Made by a program: the position numbers and the translations under genes. 26,518 bases of DNA. Source: DRQF01 sp964559135. Lineage in GTDB: Bacteria; Planctomycetota; GCA-002687715; DRQF01. This document shows positions 8,974 to 15,375 of this stretch, piece after piece (the first letter of the stretch is position 1; each line of letters starts with the position of its first letter). The stretch spans positions 1 to 26,518 of the forward strand of contig CAZLGG010000053.1 in assembly GCA_964559135.1 (NCBI GenBank). The letters are read 5' to 3'. The notes under the pieces were generated by a model. The model worked only from the letters and a program-made list of their open reading frames with translations, was not told the DNA's origin and made no database searches.

Positions 8974-9597
8974 GTGGCGAGCATCGACCTCAGGACGTTC
9001 GTCTTTCTCGATCGGATGCAACCTCAGTTCGCCTCGTACGTGGCGACGACTTCGCGAGGTTATCTTCCGGTTTCCGGGGAAGCCGCCGTCTACATCGAGA
9101 TTGCGCCTGGAATCGCGATCAACCAGATCACGGATGTGGCTCTCAAGTCGAACGACGTGAGACCCGCCCTCCAGATCGTGGAGCGCGCCTTCGGTCTTCT
9201 CGAGGTCCACGGCCCCTCGCAATCCGAGGTGTTGAGCGCGGGCACTCGAGCGCTGGAAGCGATCGGCCTGGTTCCGAAGGATCGGATGAAGCCTTCCGTG
9301 AAATCGTCCCAGATCATCACGAATCTGGACGACTACCAGGCTCAGCTCATCAATCGGATGCGCTACGGAAATATGATCCTTGGGGGGCATGCCCTCTACA
9401 TCCTGGAGGTCGAACCGGCCGCCTACGCCACGCTCGCGGCGAACGAGGCGGAGAAGAATGCTCCGGTGAGTCTCATCGACATGAGAAGCTCCGGCGCATT
9501 CGGGCGTCTATATCTCGGCGGGACCGAGTCCGCGATCCAGGAGGCCGTGGCGGCCATCACCGCGGCGCTCGAGGATGTGGAGGGGCGTTCACGGTGA
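8974..9597 (+). CDS. Tandem-domain trimeric shell protein, stacked BMC-T type
   Basis: A 207-residue protein with two BMC-like halves that should form pseudohexameric trimers. Recognisable segments are GYLPVSGEAAVYIEIAPGIA and NQITDVALKSNDVRPALQIVERAFG in the first half, and QLINRMRYGNMILGGHALYILEVEP then ANEAEKNAPVSLIDMRSSGAFGRLYLGG in the second. From memory this matches the circularly permuted BMC-T2/T3 proteins of Haliangium ochraceum, which stack as double trimers with gated pores. The stacking is inferred from family. The start is GTG, 5 nt after the BMC-H stop, with no good Shine-Dalgarno, suggesting low or coupled translation. The stop overlaps the next gene by 4 bp. Confidence 0.92.
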   Translation: MASIDLRTFVFLDRMQPQFASYVATTSRGYLPVSGEAAVYIEIAPGIAINQITDVALKSNDVRPALQIVERAFGLLEVHGPSQSEVLSAGTRALEAIGLVPKDRMKPSVKSSQIITNLDDYQAQLINRMRYGNMILGGHALYILEVEPAAYATLAANEAEKNAPVSLIDMRSSGAFGRLYLGGTESAIQEAVAAITAALEDVEGRSR

Positions 9598-10121
9598 TTC
9601 ACGGCAAGGTCGTCGGCGAGATCTGGTCCACCGTCAAGGTGCCGAGCCTCGCCGCTCTCAAGCTCCTGATCGTTCGCCCCGAGCCTGACGGGGACGGGGT
9701 GCACCAGGGGACGACTCGAGTCGTGGCGGTGGATTGCGTCCACGCGGGTGTTGGCGATGGCGTGATCGTCGCCATGGGGCAGGCGGCTCGACACGCCGTC
9801 GGCGACGCAGGGGCTGCCGTCGAGGCCGCGGTCGTTGCCGTCGTCGACGATTTTCACCTCGACGAGACGGCTCTTGCGGAAGGGGAAGATTCTCCTTCAC
9901 CAAAGAAGCCGCCTCGATCGCGAAAGAAGAAGTCTCGGAGTAAGAAAACGAAGACCGAAAAACCTCGTGCCGAGATCGCCGATCTTTTTTCGGACGCGGA
10001 AGACGTGCCGCAGGGCGAGCCCGAAGACCTCCGGGTGATTCCCGACGAGCCCGAAGCCGCGTCGGACCTCCCGGATTTCGATGCCGTGGAAGATGTCTGG
10101 AAAGAAGACGAGGAGAGCTGA
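9594..10121 (+). CDS. Pentameric vertex shell protein (EutN/CcmL, BMC-P) with charged tail
   Basis: Residues 1-90 are a EutN/CcmL domain, which forms pentamers that cap shell vertices: IHGKVVGEIWSTVKVPSLAALKLL, then RVVAVDCVHAGVGDGVIVAMGQAAR and EAAVVAVVDDFHLD. The family is usually about 85-105 residues, but this protein has 175. The extra tail is bipartite: a Lys/Arg/Ser-rich block at 104-125 followed by an acidic block at 127-175 ending in WKEDEES. The start is GTG inside a GTGA overlap with the preceding stop, with GGAGGGG at 9579-9585 eight nt upstream. The tail has no resemblance I recognise and may be intrinsically disordered. Confidence 0.94.
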   Translation: MIHGKVVGEIWSTVKVPSLAALKLLIVRPEPDGDGVHQGTTRVVAVDCVHAGVGDGVIVAMGQAARHAVGDAGAAVEAAVVAVVDDFHLDETALAEGEDSPSPKKPPRSRKKKSRSKKTKTEKPRAEIADLFSDAEDVPQGEPEDLRVIPDEPEAASDLPDFDAVEDVWKEDEES

Positions 10122-10122
10122 C

Positions 10123-10716
10123 TTGGGTGTGCATGAGCCCTCACGAGACCGGTGTCTGGGATTGATCGAGATCGATTCGGTCCCCAGCGGCTTGGCCTGC
10201 GCCGACGGCCTCGTCAAGGAAGCCCCCGTGCGGGTCCTGGCGTCGCGTCCCATCACGCCGGCCAAATATATAGTGATTTTCGAAGGTGACGTGGAGTCCG
10301 TGCGTCGATGCTTGGCGCGGGCGCGCGATCTTGCGGGAAACCGGTTCCTCGGGGAGACGAATCTTCCCCATCCCCACCCTCAGCTTCTCGACGGTTTGCA
10401 AGGCAAGATGCCGAAGAGCGAGATCGACGCCGTGGGGATTCTCCAGACCACTGCGGTCTCCGCTTGCCTGCAGGCTCTGGACGCCGCCCTCAAGGAAGGG
10501 GAAATCCATCTGTTGGAACTCCGTCTTGCCATGGGTCTGGGCGGGTCTGGTTTTTTCTCGGTGACGGGCGAAGTCTCCCAGGTGACGGTGGCGATGGAGG
10601 CCGCCAAGCGGGTGGCCGGCGCCGCGACGTGCGATTCCGTCGTGATTTCTCAACCCGATCCCGAGTTTCATTCGTTCCTTCAAGAAGCGCCCAGTCCGTT
10701 TTCGGACCTGATTTGA
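10123..10716 (+). CDS. Tandem-domain trimeric shell protein, single-layer BMC-T type
   Basis: Two BMC domains in normal order: the first around CLGLIEIDSVPSGLACADGL to ARARDLAG, the second around AVGILQTTAVSACLQALDAAL to AMEAAKRVAGA. It resembles Haliangium BMC-T1 and, more distantly, PduT. The second pore loop reads GLGGSGFF; I see no pore cysteine of the kind PduT uses for its Fe-S cluster. The chosen start is TTG at 10123 because AGGAG at 10111-10115 sits seven nt upstream, just past the BMC-P stop; GTG at 10129 and ATG at 10093 are alternatives. It closes the shell set, followed by a 70-nt gap to the sigma gene. Confidence 0.9.
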   Translation: MGVHEPSRDRCLGLIEIDSVPSGLACADGLVKEAPVRVLASRPITPAKYIVIFEGDVESVRRCLARARDLAGNRFLGETNLPHPHPQLLDGLQGKMPKSEIDAVGILQTTAVSACLQALDAALKEGEIHLLELRLAMGLGGSGFFSVTGEVSQVTVAMEAAKRVAGAATCDSVVISQPDPEFHSFLQEAPSPFSDLI

Positions 10717-10786
10717 GCGGTTTCCGACGGTCCATCGCCTTGGAGACGCACCGGATAGGCGTGTCCTTGCCTGAATGAGTGGAACC

Positions 10787-11407
10787 ATGGATCCATCCGA
10801 GCGTCCAACCCGAAAGATTGAAACCGACGCCGACCTCATCCGCCGCGTGGCGGACGACGGCGACACGGGGGCCTTTGAGACCCTCATGAATCGTTATCAC
10901 GCAAGGGTTTATGGACTGATCATGCGAATGGTGGGGAATCGGGAGCGCGCTGCGGATTTGACCCAAGAGGCCTTTTTGAAGGTCTGGCGGGCCCTGCCCC
11001 GATTCCAGGGGGACGCGGCTTTCTTCACCTGGGTGTACCGGATCGTCCGGAATCTCGTCGTCTCGGATCATCGTCGCCAAGCGGCCCGTCCCAAGGTGGC
11101 CCTCTCCCTCGATCGGGGAAGTTCGGCCGACGATGAAAGAATGGACGTCGCCGATCTCTCCATGGAACCGAGTCGGTGCGTGGAGGCGGAGGAGCGCCAG
11201 GCCGCCCTGCTCGGGGCTTTGCATGGGCTTCCCGCCGATTTCAAGGAGGTCGTCGTCCTGAAGGACATCGAGGGGTATTCGTACGAGGACATCGGTGAAC
11301 TCTTGGATGTCCCCGTGGGAACGGTACGGTCGAGGTTGCACCGGGCTCGCCTTGAACTGAAAAATGCCTTCCATCGCAGAGTGGGTGGGGGAGCGGATGA
11401 ATCATGA
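10787..11407 (+). CDS. ECF-family RNA polymerase sigma factor
   Basis: A sigma-70 family factor of group 4 (206 residues). Region 2 spans about residues 20-90 (FETLMNRYHARVYGLIMRMVGN, DLTQEAFLKVWRALPRF, FFTWVYRIVRNLVVS). Region 4 spans about 145-195 (LHGLPADFKEVVVLKDIEGY, YEDIGELLDVPVGTVRSRLHRARLEL). Domain 3 is absent, as expected for ECF factors. ATG at 10787 is preferred to the in-frame ATG at 10775 because GAGTGGA lies just upstream of it. The stop overlaps the start of a membrane anti-sigma gene in an ATGA, the standard arrangement. The gene follows the shell genes on the same strand, so control of or by the BMC operon is possible but not shown. Confidence 0.95.
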   Translation: MDPSERPTRKIETDADLIRRVADDGDTGAFETLMNRYHARVYGLIMRMVGNRERAADLTQEAFLKVWRALPRFQGDAAFFTWVYRIVRNLVVSDHRRQAARPKVALSLDRGSSADDERMDVADLSMEPSRCVEAEERQAALLGALHGLPADFKEVVVLKDIEGYSYEDIGELLDVPVGTVRSRLHRARLELKNAFHRRVGGGADES

Positions 11408-12843
11408 ATTGCTCGACGTCGCGAGAAAAGCTTCAACTCCTCCTGGACGAACGACTTTCCGAGGCCGAGGCCGCCGAGGTGCGGGGTCACTTGGCCGGCT
11501 GCCAAGGATGTCGCGAGCAGTTCGAGGAGCTCGATGTGTTACAGCGGGCGCTCGGCGCACTGCCCCCGGTGGAGCCGCCGGCTGATCTCCTCCCGCGGAT
11601 GAAGGCCGCCATTCGTAGGGAAGCGGCCGAGACTTCCCTCGGTGGGACCGCGGAGTCGCCGTCGCCGACATGGTTTCGCCCGGGACGCTGGCGGGCGGTG
11701 GCCGCCGTTCTCATGTTGGGACTGGGCGTGGCCCTTCTGATCCAGGAGCGGCCGACTCCGAGGGAGAGCGCGTCGCGGGATTGGGCCGCCGGGGACGACA
11801 TCGACCACCCGGCTCCTCCTTTGGAACGACGTCGCTTGGACACCGAGGGGCCCGTGGCGAAGAGAAAACCCGCCGTTGCGGTCGTCGAGGAGCAAAGTGA
11901 GGATCGTGATGACATCGATGGTGCCCCCGCGCCAAAGGAGAAGAACAAGGGCGAGACGAAGGATGCCAAGGTGAGATCTCTCCTCGTTGCGGGAGAGAAT
12001 GCCGCCGACAAGAAAGGCGATGCGAAAGGGTCAGGGAAGAATCCGCGGTCCTCGGCGGGCGTTCCGGTGGCCAGGCCTGCGTCTTCCCCAGAGGCAAACA
12101 AGGCACGCCGGAGGGAGAAGGTGGCACCGGGGAATGATGTCCGGGGTGGGTTGAACCGCCCCCAGGGCGGTGTCCTCGGGCTCGCGAACGATTCGTTCGC
12201 ATCGGACGAGGCCCGAGGACTCTACGACTTGGCCGTCTCGAGCCTCGAGGAGGCCGAGCGCCGGAACGCCAAGAAGTCACTCGGGAAGGCTCTCGAAGTC
12301 CAAGGCGACGTCTCCAAGGCCATCGACCCCGTGTCGAAGGCCCCTCGTGACGTTGTGGTGGTCCTCCGTGGCGATCAGGCCGTGGCGCGGCTGAAGTCCT
12401 GGGCATCGCGGGAAAAGCTGAGGCTTCGGGACCTTCCCGTGGCTTCCATCGCGGGAAAGGCCGGACAGGGAGACGCGTCCCGTCGGGCCCGATCCTCGGG
12501 TCACCCGCCCCAGCCCGTCGGCGGTGGCGGATTCAAGGCGACGAAGACGGGCGGCCCTGCGACAAAAGGCCGCGTCTTTCTCCTCACGGTGCCCGAGTCG
12601 CGACTCGCCGCCCTGGAGACGTCTCTCGAAAGCCTGGGCCGACAGGGTGTTTCACTGCAGCGACTTTCTCCGCCCAAGAGACGTTCGCGGGCGACCGCTG
12701 AAGTGAGTGAAGCCCCGGCGCCAACGAGACGGAAAACGGCCCCACCCTCTGCACCATCCGCCCCGAAGAAGGCCTCCCGGAGGCAGGATTCCAAGCCGAC
12801 GACCGTGCGCATTCTCGTCGTCATCCCCGACGCCGGTCGTTGA
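11404..12843 (+). CDS. Membrane anti-sigma factor with zinc-finger N-terminus
   Basis: The N-terminus has the zinc-binding anti-sigma pattern C3...H29-x3-C33-x2-C36, which in this family clamps the cognate ECF sigma in the cytoplasm. One membrane helix follows at about residues 97-114. The remaining 365 residues should face the periplasm: a Lys/Glu/Ala-rich linker (about 130-260), two similar alpha/beta-looking segments (around PRDVVVVLRGDQAVARLKSW and GRVFLLTVPESRLAALETSL) and a final TVRILVVIPDAGR. The pairing overlap with the sigma gene supports the role. The long sensor region is unlike the short RseA type, and its signal is unknown. The basic low-complexity spacer could contact the cell wall (inference). 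Confidence 0.9.
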   Translation: MNCSTSREKLQLLLDERLSEAEAAEVRGHLAGCQGCREQFEELDVLQRALGALPPVEPPADLLPRMKAAIRREAAETSLGGTAESPSPTWFRPGRWRAVAAVLMLGLGVALLIQERPTPRESASRDWAAGDDIDHPAPPLERRRLDTEGPVAKRKPAVAVVEEQSEDRDDIDGAPAPKEKNKGETKDAKVRSLLVAGENAADKKGDAKGSGKNPRSSAGVPVARPASSPEANKARRREKVAPGNDVRGGLNRPQGGVLGLANDSFASDEARGLYDLAVSSLEEAERRNAKKSLGKALEVQGDVSKAIDPVSKAPRDVVVVLRGDQAVARLKSWASREKLRLRDLPVASIAGKAGQGDASRRARSSGHPPQPVGGGGFKATKTGGPATKGRVFLLTVPESRLAALETSLESLGRQGVSLQRLSPPKRRSRATAEVSEAPAPTRRKTAPPSAPSAPKKASRRQDSKPTTVRILVVIPDAGR

Positions 12844-12891
12844 ATCCTTATCCGATTCGACCCCCGGCTTCTGGTCGCGTATCCATGAGTG

Positions 12892-12919
12892 ATCGTTTCA
12901 TATCGAACGATTTATCGTT
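12892..12919. promoter_or_regulatory. Triple alternating ATCGTT/AACGAT repeat, likely operator
   Basis: ATCGTT at 12892-12897, AACGAT at 12906-12911 and ATCGTT at 12914-12919 alternate in orientation and so form two overlapping inverted repeats. The last copy overlaps the predicted -35 box at 12918. They lie about 120 nt upstream of an XRE-family gene in an unusually A/T-rich stretch, which is the arrangement expected for autorepression. The repeats are visible; binding is inference. Confidence 0.55.
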
Positions 12920-12945
12920 GCAGGGGATGAATCGATCTATACAAT
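12918..12945 (+). promoter_or_regulatory. Sigma-70-type promoter for the XRE-cupin gene
   Basis: TTGCAG at 12918-12923 and TACAAT at 12940-12945 are separated by 16 nt, close to the housekeeping consensus. The -10 box overlaps the palindrome ACAATTGT (12941-12948). The predicted transcript starts near 12952, leaving a leader of about 85 nt before the ATG at 13038. Confidence 0.6.
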
Positions 12946-13037
12946 TGTGGACAAACCACTTGGGGCTTTCTTGGTCACTCGCGCTCAAGAGAGTCCCAGC
13001 GGGAGGGGGAAGGACCAAAGGAGGAGGAGGCGCAACC

Positions 13038-13640
13038 ATGGCGGAAGAAGAGGTGAAATCTCAGGAGTCGGTGAGTTCCCCCGTCCGGCCGAAGAAGAGT
13101 CGGAAGGAACGGGAAGCGGAAGTCCTCAAACGTTATGACTTTTCCGTCATTCGAAGCTTGCGGCAGGCCCGCGGTCTCACCATCGAGAAGTTCGCGAAGA
13201 TTTGCGGGCTGAGCTACGCCCCGATCTCGCGGATCGAAACCAACCTCATCAAACCGAATTTGGATACTCTGGACAAGATCGCCGGGGGACTCGGCATCAC
13301 GACGTACAGTCTGGTGGCCCTCGCCGAGCGCCGGAACGCCGAGAAACTCGCGGGACGGACCTACCAGACCGGCGGATTCTCGTTCACGACGTTCAGTTTC
13401 GACCAGTTGGATATCTCATATGGGGAAGCGGTGGCGGGCGCGGAATCCCAGGATCTCGACGTTCGGGATCGCCAGTTCGAGTTCGTGACCGTCCAGCAAG
13501 GCTTATTGGAAGTCACCGTCAACGGACGTGCTTTCCAGGTCGCCGCCGGGGAGTCTCTGCGGCATGACCGTATTTTCCCGAGGCGTTATCGGGCTTTGGA
13601 ATCCACCAAACTGATCGTCATCGGGCTTTCTCCCCGCTGA
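13038..13640 (+). CDS. XRE-family helix-turn-helix regulator with cupin domain
   Basis: The 200-residue protein has a charged N-terminus, an HTH_3 domain at about residues 38-92 (IRSLRQARGLTIEKFAKICG, SYAPISRIETNLIKPNLDTL, DKIAGGLGITTYSLVAL) and a C-terminal cupin-like beta barrel at about 110-200 (FVTVQQGLLEVTVNGRAFQV, AAGESLRHD). XRE-cupin proteins are usually repressors or activators whose barrel senses a small molecule. ATG at 13038 is chosen because GGAGGAGG at 13022-13029 sits eight nt upstream; an in-frame TTG at 12840 would place the promoter inside the gene. The ligand is unknown. It is convergent with the next gene, only 22 nt apart. Confidence 0.94.
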   Translation: MAEEEVKSQESVSSPVRPKKSRKEREAEVLKRYDFSVIRSLRQARGLTIEKFAKICGLSYAPISRIETNLIKPNLDTLDKIAGGLGITTYSLVALAERRNAEKLAGRTYQTGGFSFTTFSFDQLDISYGEAVAGAESQDLDVRDRQFEFVTVQQGLLEVTVNGRAFQVAAGESLRHDRIFPRRYRALESTKLIVIGLSPR

Positions 13641-13662
13641 GAAGGGAGTGAGATCGGCGGGG

Positions 13663-15030
13663 TCACTTCATGTCTTGGGCGCATCGAAAGCCCAGGTCGC
13701 CCGCTCGTGTCGTTCTCGGGGGAGCGCGCCAACGCCATCGGAGACTGATGCTCTCGGGTTTGTCGGCGTACCCGCCTCCTCGCATCGCGACGTTTCCGGA
13801 TTCGGGGATCTCCTTGAGGTCCTTGCCCTCTTCGGACGTCCAGAGCCACTCCCGGACATTTCCGGAAAGGTTGTAGATGCCGAACGCGGACCTCCCCTCC
13901 TTGTAAGAATCCACGGGCGCCGGGCCGCCGAGGCCTGCATTGCGGTCATTCGCAAGACCGGCCTTGTAGGTCTTGCCCCAGGGATAGAGTGACCACTTCC
14001 CCTCTCTGTAAGCACCCGCCGCGATCCATTCCGCCTCGGTGGGGAGTCGCTTGCCTTGGCTTTTTGCATAGGCCATGGCCGCTTCGAGGCTGATTCCGGT
14101 GACGGGCAGATCCATCTGATCGGGGGGGGGCTGGAATTCTCCCGTGTCCGGGTCTTGGAACCACAGGACGATTTCGTCGCCCTGGGAATCGGTGAATCGG
14201 GGGAGATAAGCCGCCTTCAGCGCCTTGTCTTCCAGCTTGACGTAGAACTTGGACCAGTAGTCGCGCTGACTCACTTCTCGCAGGTCCATATAGAAAGCCA
14301 GGACTCCCTGGGTGCGTTTCTTCCGCTTGAAACCGAAGGTGGACTGGATCGTCACCTTGCAGCTGGGAATGCGCGCCATGCCTTCGGGCGCATCGACCGT
14401 CCAGGCCAACTTGGGGTCCAAGAGGATTTCGATCGCCTGCTTGGCGGTCTTCACGGCCTTTGCGGCGACTCGAAAACGAAGCGCAGCCGGCTCCTTGTCG
14501 GCGAGTTTGTCATTCCAAATCTGGTGAAACGGGATGTCCGCGGGGAAGGCCTTCCCGACGAGCCGACGTGCGAGTTGGGCCGGGCGCTGGGCGAGCGCCT
14601 GCGGGTCTTGCACGAGGAGCGCTTCCGCCGCACCGACGATCCGGTGGGAGAGGGCGCCGATCAAAGGATGCTGGGCTTTGGCGAGTGCTGCGGCCAAACC
14701 CCTGCGGAAGACCTTGACTCGTCTCCGGGCCTTGGACTTGCCCGTGCCGGCGATGGCTTGACCGGCTCTCAAGGGTGCCTCGAGGACCCGTGCGAGTTCT
14801 TCCACCAGTCCCTTGTCGTCTCCGACCGACGCCTTCTCATAGAGGGCCTGCAGCTCGCTGTAGCGGTCCTGGAGTGCAAGATTCGCCTTCTCGAACTCCG
14901 ATTCCGCTTGGGCAAGCTCCGATTTCTTCTTCGCCAACGCGGCGGCGGTCTTGGGGTCGAGATCGTCCTGAGCGCTCAGAGGGGCGCAGACCATGCCGAT
15001 GATCAACAGGAAGGCGAGTGTCGTTTTCAC
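13663..15030 (-). CDS. Exported formylglycine-sulfatase-fold (FGE/SUMF1-like) protein
   Basis: The C-terminal 200 or so residues have the SUMF1/C-type-lectin-like fold seen in formylglycine-generating enzyme: GFKRKKRTQGVLAFYMDLREV, LPTEAEWIAAGAYREG, SLYPWG, GIYNLSGNVREWLW, VAMRGGGY and DLGFRC. The paired catalytic cysteines of true FGE are missing (the segment reads SLRWRWRA), so sulfatase activation is unlikely; binding or a structural role is more plausible. A signal peptide (VKTTLAFLLIIGMVCAPLSAQ) and a coiled-coil-like helical region (about residues 30-70) precede it. GTG at 15030 is preferred: GGAG lies upstream, and the in-frame ATG at 15066 falls inside the predicted -10 box. With that ATG the protein would be 467 rather than 455 residues. 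Confidence 0.88.
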   Translation of the reverse strand: MKTTLAFLLIIGMVCAPLSAQDDLDPKTAAALAKKKSELAQAESEFEKANLALQDRYSELQALYEKASVGDDKGLVEELARVLEAPLRAGQAIAGTGKSKARRRVKVFRRGLAAALAKAQHPLIGALSHRIVGAAEALLVQDPQALAQRPAQLARRLVGKAFPADIPFHQIWNDKLADKEPAALRFRVAAKAVKTAKQAIEILLDPKLAWTVDAPEGMARIPSCKVTIQSTFGFKRKKRTQGVLAFYMDLREVSQRDYWSKFYVKLEDKALKAAYLPRFTDSQGDEIVLWFQDPDTGEFQPPPDQMDLPVTGISLEAAMAYAKSQGKRLPTEAEWIAAGAYREGKWSLYPWGKTYKAGLANDRNAGLGGPAPVDSYKEGRSAFGIYNLSGNVREWLWTSEEGKDLKEIPESGNVAMRGGGYADKPESISLRWRWRAPPRTTRAGDLGFRCAQDMK

Positions 15031-15061
15031 CGATGAGACTCCGGAGGGACCTGTGGTCTTC

Positions 15062-15091
15062 TTCATACCACGGGCGGGGCGGGGGCGTCAA
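15062..15091 (-). promoter_or_regulatory. Promoter for the SUMF1-fold gene
   Basis: On the minus strand TTGACG (15091-15086) and TATGAA (15067-15062) are separated by 18 nt. The ATG within TATGAA is the upstream start candidate of the gene, so a transcript from this promoter would begin downstream of it and must use the GTG at 15030. Confidence 0.5.
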
Positions 15092-15115
15092 AGTCCCCTC
15101 GCTTCCGCATGGAAG

Positions 15116-15136
15116 GCCCGCGGGCGATCTCGCCCG
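15116..15136. promoter_or_regulatory. Overlapping palindromes upstream of the DUF1858 gene
   Basis: The 10-bp palindrome GCCCGCGGGC (15116-15125) overlaps a hairpin CGGGCG-ATCT-CGCCCG (15121-15136). The site lies 21 nt before the DUF1858 start and between the divergent promoter regions, so it could be an operator or a 5' leader structure. In a high-GC genome such short palindromes can arise by chance. Confidence 0.35.
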
Positions 15137-15156
15137 AGCGTGATAGGATTTCGACC

Positions 15157-15375
15157 ATGGGATACCGAGCCGATATGACCGTCGCGGACATCGTGGACGC
15201 CCATCCGCGGGCCAAGGACGTCCTCATGGAATTCAAGCTGCCGTGTTACCGGTGCATCGTGGCCTATGATGAGACGCTGGCGGAGGGCCTCTTCCCTCAC
15301 GGTATCGATCCCGCGGACGTCATCGCGCGTTTGAATGCGGAGGCGCCCTTCGGTGAGGGTGGGGGTGAAACCTGA
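15157..15375 (+). CDS. DUF1858 redox-disulfide domain protein
   Basis: A 72-residue protein matching the DUF1858 (hybrid-cluster-protein-associated redox disulfide) family, which consists of little more than this domain. It shows MTVADIVDAHPRAKDVLMEF, then the C30-x2-C33 pair in LPCYRCIVAYDETLAEG, and the closing pattern HGIDPADVIARLNAE. Members are thought to act in thiol-disulfide or metal chemistry, but the biochemical role is not established. ATG at 15157 is the start that puts the conserved domain at the N-terminus; AGGA lies upstream. It overlaps recG by about 11 nt, so the two are probably cotranscribed. Confidence 0.88.
   Translation: MGYRADMTVADIVDAHPRAKDVLMEFKLPCYRCIVAYDETLAEGLFPHGIDPADVIARLNAEAPFGEGGGET

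Noticed and set aside
10739..10770. Possible ECF-type autoregulated promoter before the sigma gene
   Set aside because: I could not match a GGAAC-like -35 with a CGTC-like -10 at the correct spacing.
12840..13037. N-terminal extension of the XRE-cupin protein from TTG 12840
   Set aside because: The extension contains the promoter and operator-like repeats, and the ATG at 13038 has a strong ribosome binding site.
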